Positions 46,301 through 58,270 of a DNA stretch of 64,000 nt are shown here, piece after piece. The notes under the pieces are model-generated. The model made no database searches. It was not told where the DNA came from and saw only the letters and a program-made list of their open reading frames with translations. A program made the translations under genes and the position numbers. This DNA comes from Epiperipatus broadwayi (Eukaryota; Onychophora; Udeonychophora; Euonychophora; Peripatidae), in the NCBI GenBank assembly GCA_028023455.1, contig JAQFVV010006255.1:5566501-5630500 (forward strand). The letters are read 5' to 3'. The number at the start of each line of letters is the position of its first letter. Position 1 is the stretch's first letter.

Positions 46301-48059
46301 CTTTTAACTAATTAAAATAATCATTTCCCTTTTACAATAGCATTAATTAAATTGTACATTGTTTTTTATCTTTAAATCTTTCAAGTCTTTTTCTTAATAT
46401 TTAGTTTTAAAACTTTTTCTTTTTTCTTAATAAAGTTTTCTTTTAATAATTTTTCATCTATGCGATTTTATATATTAGAGTTTAGATGATTTTTAATTTT
46501 TAATTCTTAAAAAAAAAGTTTTTATTTGCGAACTTTTATTTTCAATGTTTAATTTTAAAAAAAAAAATGTAACAGCATATGTGCCCATTACAATATATAT
46601 ATATATTATTTGCCATATTATTATTTTTACAACACACAGTAAATCTATTAATATCATTTTACAGTTTTTTATAATCTTTAAATTTCATAATTGTTTTATA
46701 TTCTTTTTATGTCGTCAACAAAACACAAAAATATAGCGTTCTGGAAAGCATTAGTGAACATCAGAACAATATACTGAGAACATTAATGGTCTAAGAATAC
46801 TGGTGGCCTTAGGAACCTTGTTATTATTCTAATACTTTTAATATATTTTACTATTATTGTAAACAAAGTGAATTCTGTTCAAAATAAGAGTAGAACTATT
46901 GCACCAACTGACAACCAATATGGTGCAACTTGTATATTAAAAGAGGAAGTTAACACTGTCAAAGGCCTTACTCAAGTTAAAATATATAATTAAATAATGG
47001 GTTTAATAAAAATTAAAAATGTGCCATAAACAACCTTTTTATAATAAACAAAGGCCTTCAGTGATATCTATTTTCATCTTCTCACCCAAATTCAAATTCT
47101 ATAATATTGCACTCAATTATATCAATATAAAAATATATATTCAATTTTTAGTATTGCATTCTGTAAATAAGATTAAAACCCTTTTTATTTGATAATACAA
47201 GATTGTTGTGAATCAGTCACCCAGAATTTATCATCTTATTAGAAACTATCTGTGAAATAACCTCTCACTTTTTAACATCTTTTTGTATTTTAAAAGACCA
47301 ACAGTTCATATCATAATTATTCACTCATCTTTTTTTCCAGCTTGTTAGCTTTATTTGATCCCCATTCTGATAATAATCAAAGCTGCAAGTAGCTTAACTT
47401 TTTACTCCCCCCCCCCTCAGATTTGATACTTTGCAATGTTGCCTTTTAACTTCTGTGCACGCACACACACATATATATAATTTTATACATATATATTTAA
47501 TTTTTATTGTCTTATTCTTGTTACTATCTCTTCTATCAATTTATATATATATGGCTAACTTCATGCAGTAACATTTTGTTAAAATTATTAGACTTCATTA
47601 TAAAATAATTGGCAATAAAGTTTAAGAAATTTTTGCCTTTTTTGAATAGCAGAGCTTACAATAATCTTAATTTATACCACTCATATAGCAAATGCTCAAA
47701 ATTAAAAAGAAATTACCTTGACTCCCTTAATAATATACATTAAAAATCTGGTTAATACATAAAATATAGAATTTGTCAGTTTATGCAAAGTTGTTTTAAG
47801 AACATTTAACATGACATGAACTTTCTAAAAATTATTGAACTCTATAAAATCAATAATAAAATCAGTAATTTAATTTGTTCAATATTTTACATTAATCTCA
47901 AAAGCTTTTATTTATGAAAAATAATGTTTACATACTGTAGATGGAAGCAACATATCCGGTCCATGTATGATTGAATACATAAGTCAACACTTTAAAAAAC
48001 ATCTATAAAATAACCAAACTATAACCAAAAGTAACTGGCAGACTCACTCTGATGCTATT

Positions 48060-48900
48060 AACCATGGAATTACATATTCTTATTCTCCAGGACAGACTTC
48101 TGCTCTTCCCATCAGTGTTCATCCAGGGATGCATGCCATCCCAAAATTCCTAATATCACACCTTAATAATTTTGCAATCCTGACTATGATGGGTATGGTA
48201 GACCACCTTTCTACTGGGAAAAGACAAATACACAATTTGTACCCAATAGCACTAGTCCCATACATAAAGAAAAATAAAGATTCTACCAATATCAACAACG
48301 TAAGAACTATCTCCATGATTCCCATTATGCTCAAAGTAATAGAAGGAGTAATAAAGAAAAAATACAGCAGGCAATTTTTAACCATATTGTTCAGTCCCAA
48401 TATGCTAAGAAAGGATCTTCATCTTTGATGGCAATTGGTGAAGTTAGGACACTTTTTGATTATGTTAGATCCAAGAGAATGTCCAAGCCTATTCAATTCA
48501 GCTCGACATATCAGAGGCATTCGAATCTGTCAACATTCTCAAACTTCTTGCTCTACTAAGTGAAATCAACATTCTCTCTCAAATTATCCAGATCATAGAA
48601 AATCTGCTTAACAATAGACAAATTCATATCGCCCTGAATGGATGCTATACTAACGGTTTCCAACCCAATATTTCCATTCCACAAGGTTCCCCATTCAGTT
48701 TCCTGCTGTTCATCTGTTATTTAAATCCGCTTCTAAAAAACATAGAAAATTCATTCCCAGGAATAAACTTACCCAGAATTAAGAGATCACTCAAGGTATT
48801 CACATACATGGATAATATCTTGGTTATTCTTCCATCCCAAAAAATCCTACCAAAGCTCTACCAAATAATAAACAATATTTTACATTAGATATTGGATAAT
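48060..48900 (+). pseudogene. Reverse-transcriptase remnant of a non-LTR element
   Basis: Decayed frames on the + strand keep RT blocks in order: a region like 'NYRPISLLPILSKIIEK' (48290-48360, here VRTISMIPIMLKVIEG), motif A as LDISEAFESV (48500), IPQGSPFSFLLF (48690) and the YxDD box changed to YMDNILVIL (48807). The order and spacing fit a LINE reverse transcriptase, probably Jockey/CR1-like and not RTE. The frame shifts near 48425-48500. It is not functional. Confidence 0.75.
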
Positions 48901-49645
48901 TTAAATCTCAACAAATGTGTGAGATTAAAGCCTGAAATTCTTAATTGGGGCAAGAGGCCCATTCTTAAAAGTCTAATGTCAATGAAATTTCAATTGATGT
49001 CATTAAATCCATTTTCCAATTTTTCATGCTCGAATCTAGTGCATTAAATATTTGTGTTTCATGTACAGGTTATTTATCTTTTCTTTTAGTACTTCATTTT
49101 TCAATGTTAATTTATTTTTGCATAATCAGAATACCATCATTAATTTGAAGCTCCTTTGACATATTTTATGTTTTTTATTGTCACTTTATATTCTTGAGGA
49201 AATCTGTTTGATCGTCAATTTATTTTATACACATACCTATTGCAAGATGTCAAATAAACAAATTAAAGAATCTCCATGTGAACATATGTGGTAATATTTT
49301 TTGTATATGTAAGTTTTACAAATTCATCTTTAACTTTCACCCTTTTGTTTCTTCTGGAATTTGAATATTATATTGATTACTAATGGTGATAATAAATCTG
49401 GTATCATTTCATAGATGCTTTGAAACAGCATTGATTAACCACTTCAAATATGGAACAAAAAACAATTGGAAAAGTGGAAAGATTGTATTTATTTTTTTAC
49501 CTTCTATATCTGGTACTTTCCAATGTATCATTGAAGAAAGCCTTTTCTGAGATCTAGAGTCTAAAATAAGTTTTTAAATGAGGTTAATATATATTATTTT
49601 TATAAAATTAGATTTGCTTATACATTAGTGAACTTTCTTTTTTAG

Positions 49646-49813
49646 GTTCTCCATCAAGACACTGTTATTGAGAAAACGAAAACTGAAAATACTCATTTAG
49701 GTCAGGAAATTGCAGTCAAGCAGAAGCAAGTAATGGAGTTTACTGACAAAGTCATGCATTTAGAATTAGAACTCTCTTTATCCAAAGAAAGGCATAAAAC
49801 TTGTCAAAAAGAG
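49646..49813 (+). CDS. Exon of the coiled-coil protein (56 codons)
   Basis: A 168-bp exon, twice the 84-bp unit, with acceptor 'aactttcttttttag' and donor GTAATG, phase 0. The protein begins VLHQDTVIEKTKTENTHLGQ and ends RHKTCQKE. With residue 1 as a, positions V1, I8, I22, V29, V36 and L43 are on a and L18, F32 and L39 on d: eight uninterrupted heptads. It may be a fusion of two ancestral 28-residue exons. The protein is predicted to be a cytoplasmic or cytoskeletal helical rod, but the family is not recognised. Confidence 0.85.
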
Positions 49814-50780
49814 GTAATGATATTTATATTTTAAAACAGTTTTATTTCAATTAATTCTTTAATTGTTAATTTATTATTATTTCAATAGCACCAACTACTT
49901 TAAGCATAAAAATTTAAATAAGTATTTTCTAATAATAATTTAATTACCATTATTATTTTACCTTTTTTTATTTTAAAGATTGATGTTTTTGATTTATTAA
50001 GCCACTTAAATAACCAGAATGTTTTTCTGGCTATAATCTATTTCTTCAAAGAATTTCTCCAACACTGTGTTTTCTCTCTCAAATAACTCATTATTTATTC
50101 AGTCTAATCTTCCTTTATGTAACTCTATTTTTTGGAATTAATCCCAATTTTGTCCATTAAGGACTGAAAATTAAATACCATATCATTAATGGACATTTTT
50201 TTTAATCTTCATTTTTTCACTCTTGAACTGATTTCAGTAAATTTATATTTTATTTTCTACCTACATGTTTGCATTGAATATCATATTTGTTCATTTTCAT
50301 TCATCATAATTTTATTTATTATTTTTTTCATGATATTTTTACCTTACTTCAAAAAGAAATTATCTGCTTTGATCTATTTATGCATGTTTTATTCATTGTC
50401 AAAATTTCACCTTCATATAAAATTATAGTTTGTACTATCAATATTATTTTTTGATGTCATTATTACTTCTTTTCTTAGTGTAGAGTGGATGTCAGCACAT
50501 TGATTATCTTTCAAGTGCTTCTTAGCCTTCTTCCTACTACTCACTCATTTTTCAATCTCTATGTTTGAATTTTTATATTTTTCTAAAATTAGCCCAGGAT
50601 AAAAAAAAATTCACTTTTTGATTCCCCGCTCCCCTCCATCAAAAAATAATTTTCAACATTATTTTTTAAATATTCAGTTTATTTTTATTTATTTATTTTT
50701 AGAATCTAATTTTAATATTGTTTTGATAATTGATAGCACATATAAGGTGCATATTAATTATCTTCCATTATAATAATTTG

Positions 50781-50898
50781 TGCCCTGCATGGTTTGACAT
50801 AGTAGCTAGAAGATCTGACATGAGAGGTCCTAGAATTGATTCTGATGCTCAAACTTTTTATGAATTCCTAAGCAATAAAGCTATATGTTTTTTTTTAA
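50781..50898 (+). mobile_element. SINE copy, tRNA-derived family S
   Basis: 'tgccctgcatggtttgacat', 'gctagaagatctgacatg', 'aggtcctagaattgattc' (B-box region), then 'tttatgaattcctaagcaat' and a T/A tail. The same order of blocks as in the copies at 8621 and 63150. No A-box remains. Confidence 0.5.
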
Positions 50899-51288
50899 AA
50901 AATAATTCATAATCAGCAAAGAGTACGTTATATAAGCATATTTAAATTGTTATCTCTGATTACATTCTTTTACATATTTTCAACTTATCTGAATATAAAT
51001 TTTTTAAAAAGTCAGAGATGTAAGACAATTTTCCAAATTTTTACGATGATGCTAAAACGAATATAGTTTAGAAAATATTATTTTTATACATCTTTTGTAT
51101 TATTTTGACAATTTAATTCATTTTTCCACTGCATACTTTGCTATTCTATTATATATTGTATTTTCTCCAATTAAATAAATACTAAACTTTTTTTTACTTC
51201 AGTAGAGTTTCAATAAATAAATAAATGTAAAATTAAATGGCAAAGAGACTTTTCATCAAACTTTCAACACACAGATTTATATTATTGG

Positions 51289-51530
51289 TATTTACATATT
51301 AGACCTGCTGCCTGTGATTATGATAGCAGAATGCCATATCTTTCTCAAGTGGGGGGGGGTAGTGCAATGACAGAATGCCATATTAAAAAATCACAACTAT
51401 CTGTTTTTACTTAGTATCATAATGTGTTTTATTATTTTTTTGTACAAATTTATAATTTTCATACTGTTAAAAATTTGACTTTTTAATTTTGGCATTCTGC
51501 TGTCACAACATGTGTAGCAGGTATAATGCA
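51289..51530. mobile_element. Foldback element, family F5, copy 2
   Basis: 'tatttacatattagacctgc', 'tagcagaatgccatatc' and 'cagaatgccatattaaaaaa' as in the copy at 10396, with an inverse block near the right end ('ggcattctgctgtcacaac', 'gtagcaggtataatgc'). A run of nine G replaces the C run of copy 1. Confidence 0.65.
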
Positions 51531-51962
51531 TAAGTATCATATTATTATTATATTTTATTATATTAATAATTTAATTTATTTTAAATCTTTCATATAGTTT
51601 GAAATACACAAATCATTTACAGAGAGTTAATCTAGGTAGCATATATAATACATATTTACACTGAAAATAAAATGTTAGTATTATTATAGTTCACCATTTA
51701 TAAAGTTAATATTTTATATACAATAGGTTGAATTATATTTTAAAATGTATTTCCATTGGATAAAATATATTACATGATATGTTCTTAATTTGTTACACAA
51801 CCTGTAAATTTTTTGTAAGATAAAATTAATTCAAATACAGATTTTTATTAATTTCTATTTCCATTTTATCATAATAAATATTTTTTTATTTTTAATTTTA
51901 GTTATACAAATTGATAGGCAAACGTTCTCATGTAGAATATTATTCAACAATATTAGAGTTTA

Positions 51963-52219
51963 ACCACTAAACATCACATGATCACTATTTCTTATACTAG
52001 CACATTATTGTTATTAAAACAGGCAAAACTCTCCATATAGTAATGCCACTCAGTGCCAACCAGAGTAATCAATGGATGCCAGAAGGCTTGTGCATAAAAT
52101 TCCTATCTAGTGCCTACTCATCCAATATCCCCAGACTAGTTTTATGCACAAGCCTTCTGGTATCCATTGATTACTCTGGTTGGCACTGAGTGGCACTACT
52201 GTATGGAGAGTTTTTCCAT
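51963..52219 (-). mobile_element. F1 foldback element, hammerhead centre deleted
   Basis: Left: the F1 outer end ('ccactaaacatcacatgatc', 'attaaaacaggcaaaactc') and an arm up to 'tccccagactagt'. Right: the other arm starting 'tttatgcacaagccttctgg' and ending 'ctgtatggagag'. The deletion joins the arms at the stem III palindrome ACTAGT and removes CUGAUGA to GAAA. Confidence 0.8.
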
Positions 52220-52261
52220 AAATTTATTAATAAAGACTAGGGAGTTAGAGAGATGGAGAAA

Positions 52262-52790
52262 TAGTATGAGAGTAAAAAGAGTTTAAATATATATAGAAAT
52301 AAACAGAATATTAGGTGTGAGTTAATATATAATAATAGTAAGGAAAGTAGTTTATTGTTTAAGGTTCAAATGGGATCTTTAGCTACAAAAGAATATACAT
52401 GTAAATGGAAAAATATGGGTGATTTATTTTGTAAATTATGTAAGGGAGGAATAGAAAATATTAGGCATTTGTTAATTGAATGTAAATGTTTGAAAACAGA
52501 AAGGGTACATTTAATGAAGTTGTGGAAAAATAAATATGAAAAGAGTGATTATTCAGAAAGTGAATTATTGGTTTTTATGCTGGGTTTGGGAAAAGATAAG
52601 GGGGATTTACATATAAAGGTCATAGAGTTGACAAAGATTATGTTGTGGAAATGGGATAGAGCAGATTATGTGTAAATTTAGAGTGGGGAATGTAAAATAA
52701 AGTGGCTAACAGGTTTATCTGGGCATAATTGTTGAGATATTCTTGACTTCGTTTAAGGAGAAGCCATAATACATCACATCACATCCTGTT
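52262..52790 (+). pseudogene. C-terminal remnant of a non-LTR element with a zinc-finger motif
   Basis: An open frame from about 52265 to 52675 with a CKLCKGGIENIRHLLIEC block, the CX2C...HX4C finger often found after LINE reverse transcriptases (zf-RVT-like), then LMKLWKNKYEKS. No RT domain precedes it because the F1 element abuts at 52219. Past the stop there is a short 3' region ending in ATCAC-type repeats (about 52772-52790), possibly the LINE tail. Confidence 0.65.
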
Positions 52791-53199
52791 TTAATATTAG
52801 AGTTTGTTGTCTTTATCTTATAATTGAAAAATAATACTCAATAATAATTCAATTCACTCATTTACATGCAAAATAATATCTTATAGCCAATTACATATTG
52901 CATGCAGCAAAAGAAACATACAATATACATTACATAACAGTCAAAATAAAGCACAATTTTTTTTTACATATATATAAAATAAATCTAAACTAATCAAAAA
53001 TAACACTTAGATTTAAAAATATTTTAGAATTGCAAAGAGACTAAAAATAAAATGATAAACATTAGTAAAAACCTGAATGTATAAATAAGTTAACCTAAAT
53101 AACGAAAAACAACAACATAACATTGAATATAAAAAAGAAAAAAGAAACAGTCCAAGTATCATGAACATGAGATTTAATTAAAACAACTGAGACTATATT

Positions 53200-54940
53200 T
53201 GTTAATATAACTTGTTGATTAATAATTTTAAAAAGTTTTAAATCTCTAAATTAAATATAGAACTCAAATAAAGATCATCTTTACTATTTAAGAAAACAGA
53301 TTTTAAAAAAATATTGATAACGGATTGACTTAAGCTATAAACTACTTTAGAAATAAGATTCCAGATGATTGAACCATATCCTATAATGGAAAGAACCAAT
53401 GATATAAATAATTTGTACTTTATATCATCATTGAAAAGACAATCATGTGTAATGATGGCATCCACTAAAGACCCATTATTAGAAAATAAAATTTCCAGAT
53501 CTTTTTTTTTTTTTGAGAAAAGACAAGGTTAACTTTATAAAAATCAACAAAGTAAGATTAATACACAATCTCAGATTTCTTAGGAAATAGAATGACACTT
53601 ATTACTATTAATGGATATATTGCTTAAGACATATCAGGAAACAAAAATTATAAAATTATTCTGAACAAAATTACAATCAATTGCAAATGTAATTCTACTA
53701 AAAATTTTACAATTACCTGTACAGCTTAAAAGATGAGAAAATTTCAGGAAATCTTTTAAGATTATTCATATAAATATTAAAAAAAGCATAGGTATTGAAA
53801 TACTGCCCAAAAGAACTCTTAAATTACATTCATACTTAAGTGAAATTTTGCCATTAAACTTTAATATATTTTATATGCCCACTAAGAAAATATTGAAATC
53901 ATTAAATAAATTTAGAAGTAAATTGTATTTTGCATAAGTTATGAAGGAAGATGGTAGGATCAATTTTATTAAAAACCTTTAATAAATCAAAATAAATATT
54001 AATTTTTTCTGCTGATCTTCAATTGTATGAGCTATATGATCATATATAGTAAAAAAATCAATTTCCACTCATTTATTGTAAATTAATCCATGCTGTAAAA
54101 AAGAAATAATTGTACTTATATCAGAAATAGTTTAATTATAAACACACTTTTCAAAAATATATGCAATAGTGTATAAAACAGAAGAAGATCTATAGTTAAA
54201 ACAGGCAAACCTCTCTATATGTATTGCCATCATGTGATGTGTATTAGATCTATAGTTATTAATACAATTTGTAAAGTCATTTTTACAAATTGGGATCGCT
54301 TTGACACATTTAAGAACACAAGAAAAAAATACCAGTATTTAGTAAATAACTAAAAATAAAGTCAAGAGAGTCAGCAATGAATTATGCCAAAACTTGGTGA
54401 ATGAAGAGGGAATTTTATCATATCCTAAGCTAGAATAAATTTTATATTGCATTCTGGTTACAATATCATGAGAGATTTGATAAATCATATAATGAATAAT
54501 AGAAAAATACCAAAATAAAATATTTTTTAATAAATAATAGATTGAATATATAGCCCAAAATCCTTAAAAAAAATCATTAACTATTAAGATGGAATCATGA
54601 TTTATTTTTCTTTTTTAATCCGTGCCAATGTTTTTAATAAAAATCCAAAATTCTTTAGCACCAGTAGAAGAAATATATTCAATTTTTTAAATGTAATTCT
54701 AAGATTTAAAATAAAGTCCGCAGGGGTAAAATTCTTCTTAATAGTTTTAATGAGAGTATATGAGCATTCATAACCATAGCAGGGGAAAAAAATATATAGG
54801 AAATATATAATTCAATTAAGTCATAAAAAAATCTGTAAAAAATAATACAAAAACAATTAACTTCATTATAGGATCATATTGAACTTCAATTAAATTTAGA
54901 AATATGTTTACAAAATCCCATATAGTTATCTTTCCTATTA
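53200..54940 (-). pseudogene. Decayed LINE reverse transcriptase
   Basis: On the - strand, broken frames give a block like 'NNYRSISSVLYTIAYIFEK' (54260-54140), FDLLKVFNKIDPTIFLHNL (about 53990-53900, RT motif A) and, at the 3' end, ISLVLSIIGYGSIIWNLISK (53420-53350), the usual 'YGSIIW' block of Jockey/CR1/L2-type elements. Many stops are present. A 48-bp F1 mini element with a target duplication is inserted at 54198. Confidence 0.7.
54198..54245 (+). mobile_element. 48-bp mini F1 element with 12-bp target duplication
   Basis: The insert starts 'aaaacaggcaaacctctc' (the F1 5' end) and ends 'catgtgatgtgtatt' (the F1 3' end), with the whole interior missing. It is flanked by a perfect 12-bp duplication AGATCTATAGTT (54186-54197 and 54246-54257). 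It breaks the LINE remnant at 53200-54940. Confidence 0.8.
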
Positions 54941-56093
54941 TTCTTTTTCATAATATATAGTAAACAAAATTTTATTCATAAAATTCAATGAATGGATGTT
55001 GCAAACATCCACAGGAAAAATCATAGATATGAGATGAAAATTCTAAACATCGATTAAAACATATTTTAATATGCCATAAAAATAACTTTAAAAAGGATGA
55101 TACAGTTTAAAATCAAAAAAATTATAAAATAGCAACATTCCAGAAGCTTTGACATTATGGGGGAGGTGGGGTAAGTAATAATTTACTCTCAGAATAAGTC
55201 TGAAATACAACCATTCAAAAAATTCTAGACCAGAAAATTACCAAAACAAATATAAAATCTTTTTCTGAATATACAACCAAGCAAAATCAGAGTATAAACA
55301 TGGCCGTTATACAAGATCTTTTGTTTTTTTCTCAGATTCACTCATAAAGTGAACAGGATTTGATTTTCCCAGATGTTACTGAAAATCTTTTTGTAATGCT
55401 TCTATATCCATTCCCCCATGTGTATTATATTACAAAATTATTTTGAAGAGTTTACATCAAGTAAAATTTGCATATTCCATGTAGTTATATTTAGAAAAAA
55501 ATTAAATTTATCATTACTACTGATCATATTAATGTTTTTATTGTCTTAATGCACAATCCACTGAACATGATAATCTAGCCAGATTGTGTGAGACTGGTCC
55601 TCTTTATACCATATTTTTTAGGTTCTTTATACTTCTGTGGTAGGTAGGAGAGTGACTAAAAATATACTATTTGGTAAATTACAACTCTTGTCCCAAATCC
55701 AATTTCAGTCTGTCTCATTGCAGCTGAACTGAAAGCAATACTAGTATCTAAGGGATTATCAAGGTTTAACATAAATGTAGCTGCTCTGAATAAAACTTGT
55801 AATCCAATGAAAGAAAAGTCTGATATATTAACTTCTATTTACAGAATTCCTCAGTCTATCAATGAAAGGCTAATGGTGATAAAATTTGTTTTGCTCAATG
55901 GTATTAGTGTTTATTTTATTATATATATATACTGCATCATTAAATTAAGAGATGTCAAAGAAAACCATTTATGTTTTGCTGTATTACCACAATATCATTA
56001 AAAAACTTGGAACTTTTCTTATTGGAGACTTTAATGTACATATTGATAAAAATAATAGACATTGGCCAAAAACTTGTTTGATATAATAGTATT

Positions 56094-56467
56094 AAAACAG
56101 GCAAAACTCGCTGTACAGTAGTGCCATTCAGTGCAAGCCAGAGTAATCAATGGACGCCAGAAGGCTTGTGCATAAAATCTCTATCTAATGCCTACTCATC
56201 CAATATCCCCAGACTAGTTTCTGGCTTGTGTCCTTCATCAGTGAGAAGCCTTTGGATCTGAGAGCACTGCATCTAGATCTTGGGATCTAATGCAAGCAGC
56301 CACCTTTTATCTCTACTAACTATGAGAATAAAATTGAAAACACAATATTTTCAATCTTAGCTTTGATTACTTTGGCTTGCACTGAGTGGCCTAGAGATGG
56401 AGAGTTTTGCCTGTTTTAATAACAGTTATGAAAAAACATAAGAAATGGTGATCATATGATATTTAGT
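56094..56467. mobile_element. F1 foldback element, 374 bp, with 14-bp target duplication
   Basis: Flanked by a perfect GATATAATAGTATT (56080-56093 and 56468-56481). It starts 'aaaacaggcaaaactcgc' and ends 'gtgatcatatgatatttagt'. The left arm carries a hammerhead on the - strand (56206-56247), followed by the F1 interior in inverse to 23870-24040. The right arm is shortened and lacks its own hammerhead. Confidence 0.88.
56206..56247 (-). ncRNA. Hammerhead ribozyme motif (F1, - strand)
   Basis: Reading the - strand: UUCUCA, core CUGAUGA, stem II GGA / CACAA / GCC (one mismatch), core GAAA, palindrome ACUAGU, cleavage C, then UGGGGA. UUCUCA pairs with UGGGGA over 6 bp using two G-U pairs. Both core boxes and the GUC triplet are intact. 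Confidence 0.62.
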
Positions 56468-56979
56468 GATATAATAGTATTGATGCTTTAAACTCAAATT
56501 GTCTACTGTTATTGGATTTTTTGCACAACGCATAGAACGACTACCATAAACATTTTGTTTAGGCAGAGAAATCACTATAAAGGAAAATGAATTCACTCAT
56601 CAACAAAATCATATTTAATAGATTACATTATGATTAAGTGTCAGAATGGAAGAGAATTCATATTACATTAGCACTTAAAATTTCAAACTGATGAACAGAT
56701 CATAGATTAGTAAATTCCAAAGTTCAAATGATAGCTACATTAAAAAATAAGTATTATTCCAATCAGATTCAGAAAAAAGTTGATGTCAATTTTTTAAAAG
56801 TATCTCCTATTTGGGTCTTGTTATATACTCAAAATTGTTAATTTGAATTTACAGGATTATCATCTTATTGAGATATGAAATTCTCTTAAAAATTGATAAA
56901 AACAACATTTCTGTTGTTATTTAGCAAAGATAATATTATTAATATATACCATTAAAATAATTGCCAAGCGCTTTCAACA

Positions 56980-58270
56980 CTATCATGTGCCTTATCAAGG
57001 CAAACTTTGTAAAACATTGACTCCTTTATTATGGATGCAAGTAAATCTAATCTTGGGTTCACTAATAAAAAGAATCATGACTGGATTTTTTTTTGACAAT
57101 GATATTATTATTAGTGAGTTGATTAAAGGGAAATATATAACATTTTTTGCTTGGCTGAATAATAAATTGAATGCGAACTTTATAATAAATAAGATTGAAA
57201 GGTAAGTTCAACAGCAAGCAAAAAGGTTCAAGAATAATTGTTGTTTTGAAATGGCAGAAAAGATACAGACATTTGCAGATTATAATCACTTTAGATCTTT
57301 TTTTGATGCATTGATTACAATATGGTATTTGATTCTGTAAGCATTTCTTGATGATTAAAGCTTTAGGTCATCAAGATATAACTTGGAATATTGTCATCTT
57401 CTAAAGAACCTTTATTATCAAAATGCAACAGAAGTGATCGAAAGATTAACATTAAGAAATGTGCACAACAGGAAGATTCCATATCTCCAAAACTTTTCAT
57501 ATCAGTTTTAAAAGTACTATATGATATAAATGGAGAAATAAAAGCAAATGGAGATTAGAGTTTTGCAGATGAGGTGAATGTTTTGCAAATAATGGGGTTC
57601 AGAGCTTCAGAAAATGGTGTAAGAATTACCAGATAAGAGTAAGAAAGTAGGTGTAAAGATAAATGCTAAAAATAATAAAGTTCAATGTATTCTCTTAGAA
57701 GAAGAAAATAAGAATTGATAGACATGAATTAGAAGTTAACAACAACAATACTTTAATCAGATTATTAATATAGATAGAAATATAATGGATAAAATAAATA
57801 ATAGACTAAGAAGTACTTTCTGTAGAAATAACTCAGTATTTAAAAGAATTGCGCCAACAAATTTAAAGAAAGATTTTAATGTATATGTTTTATCATTTCT
57901 TACTTAAGGATACGAGACGTAAACACATAAAAACAATGCAAAAACTTGAGATCATTTAATGAAGTATGAAGAGCTATGTTGGGAGTAATAAGAAAAGATT
58001 GAAAGTGAAATACATTGGTGAGAGAACAAACAGGGATCACTGATATCAGTGAAAGAATTAAGAAACTGAAGTGGAGCTGCTGGACATATTAGTAAAAGAG
58101 ATGATAATACATGAACAACTGGAGTTTTAAAATTGATCCCGAAAGATTATAAAAGATCTAGAAAGACACTACATATAAATGGAAGAATGAAATACAAACC
58201 TTTGGATAGGAGAAATTAGATTAAACTTGGAATGACCTTCATTCTGCAGTGGATATATAATGTTTGAAAA
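56980..58270 (+). pseudogene. Second RTE remnant, + strand, heavily decayed
   Basis: Matches the C-terminal two thirds of the RTE at 25310 in the opposite orientation: 'LGHQDITWNIVIF' (57365), a PKLF-like block (57480-57500), 'AFRRYETXT'-like remains near 57900, and 'REQTGITDISERIKKLKWS'-like remains near 58020-58080, ending in 'TFILQWI'-like sequence at 58240. Stops and frameshifts occur throughout, so it is older than the first copy. Confidence 0.75.

Larger units (their letters stand above)
32935..49645 (+). other. About 16.7-kb intron
   Basis: From donor GTAAGT (32935) to the acceptor before 49646. It holds a tetranucleotide repeat, F1 hammerhead elements, a 772-bp palindrome, a G-free tract, a tRNA-headed repeat and a LINE remnant, all listed separately. 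I see nothing distinct at roughly 33360-35290, 35680-39920, 40710-42230, 42750-43940 and 46500-48050. Confidence 0.6.
55660..56620 (+). pseudogene. Endonuclease fragment of a non-LTR element (decayed)
   Basis: At 56010-56060 the frame gives GTFLIGDFNVHIDKN, the 'GDFN' catalytic block of the LINE apurinic-type endonuclease. The surrounding frames are broken. An F1 element is inserted inside it at 56094, after which the sequence resumes. The non-LTR class is uncertain. Confidence 0.5.

Noticed and set aside
48119-48428. Intact host genes on both strands
   Set aside because: Both frames fall in one decayed non-LTR reverse transcriptase; the + strand carries the RT blocks and the - strand frame is a shadow.
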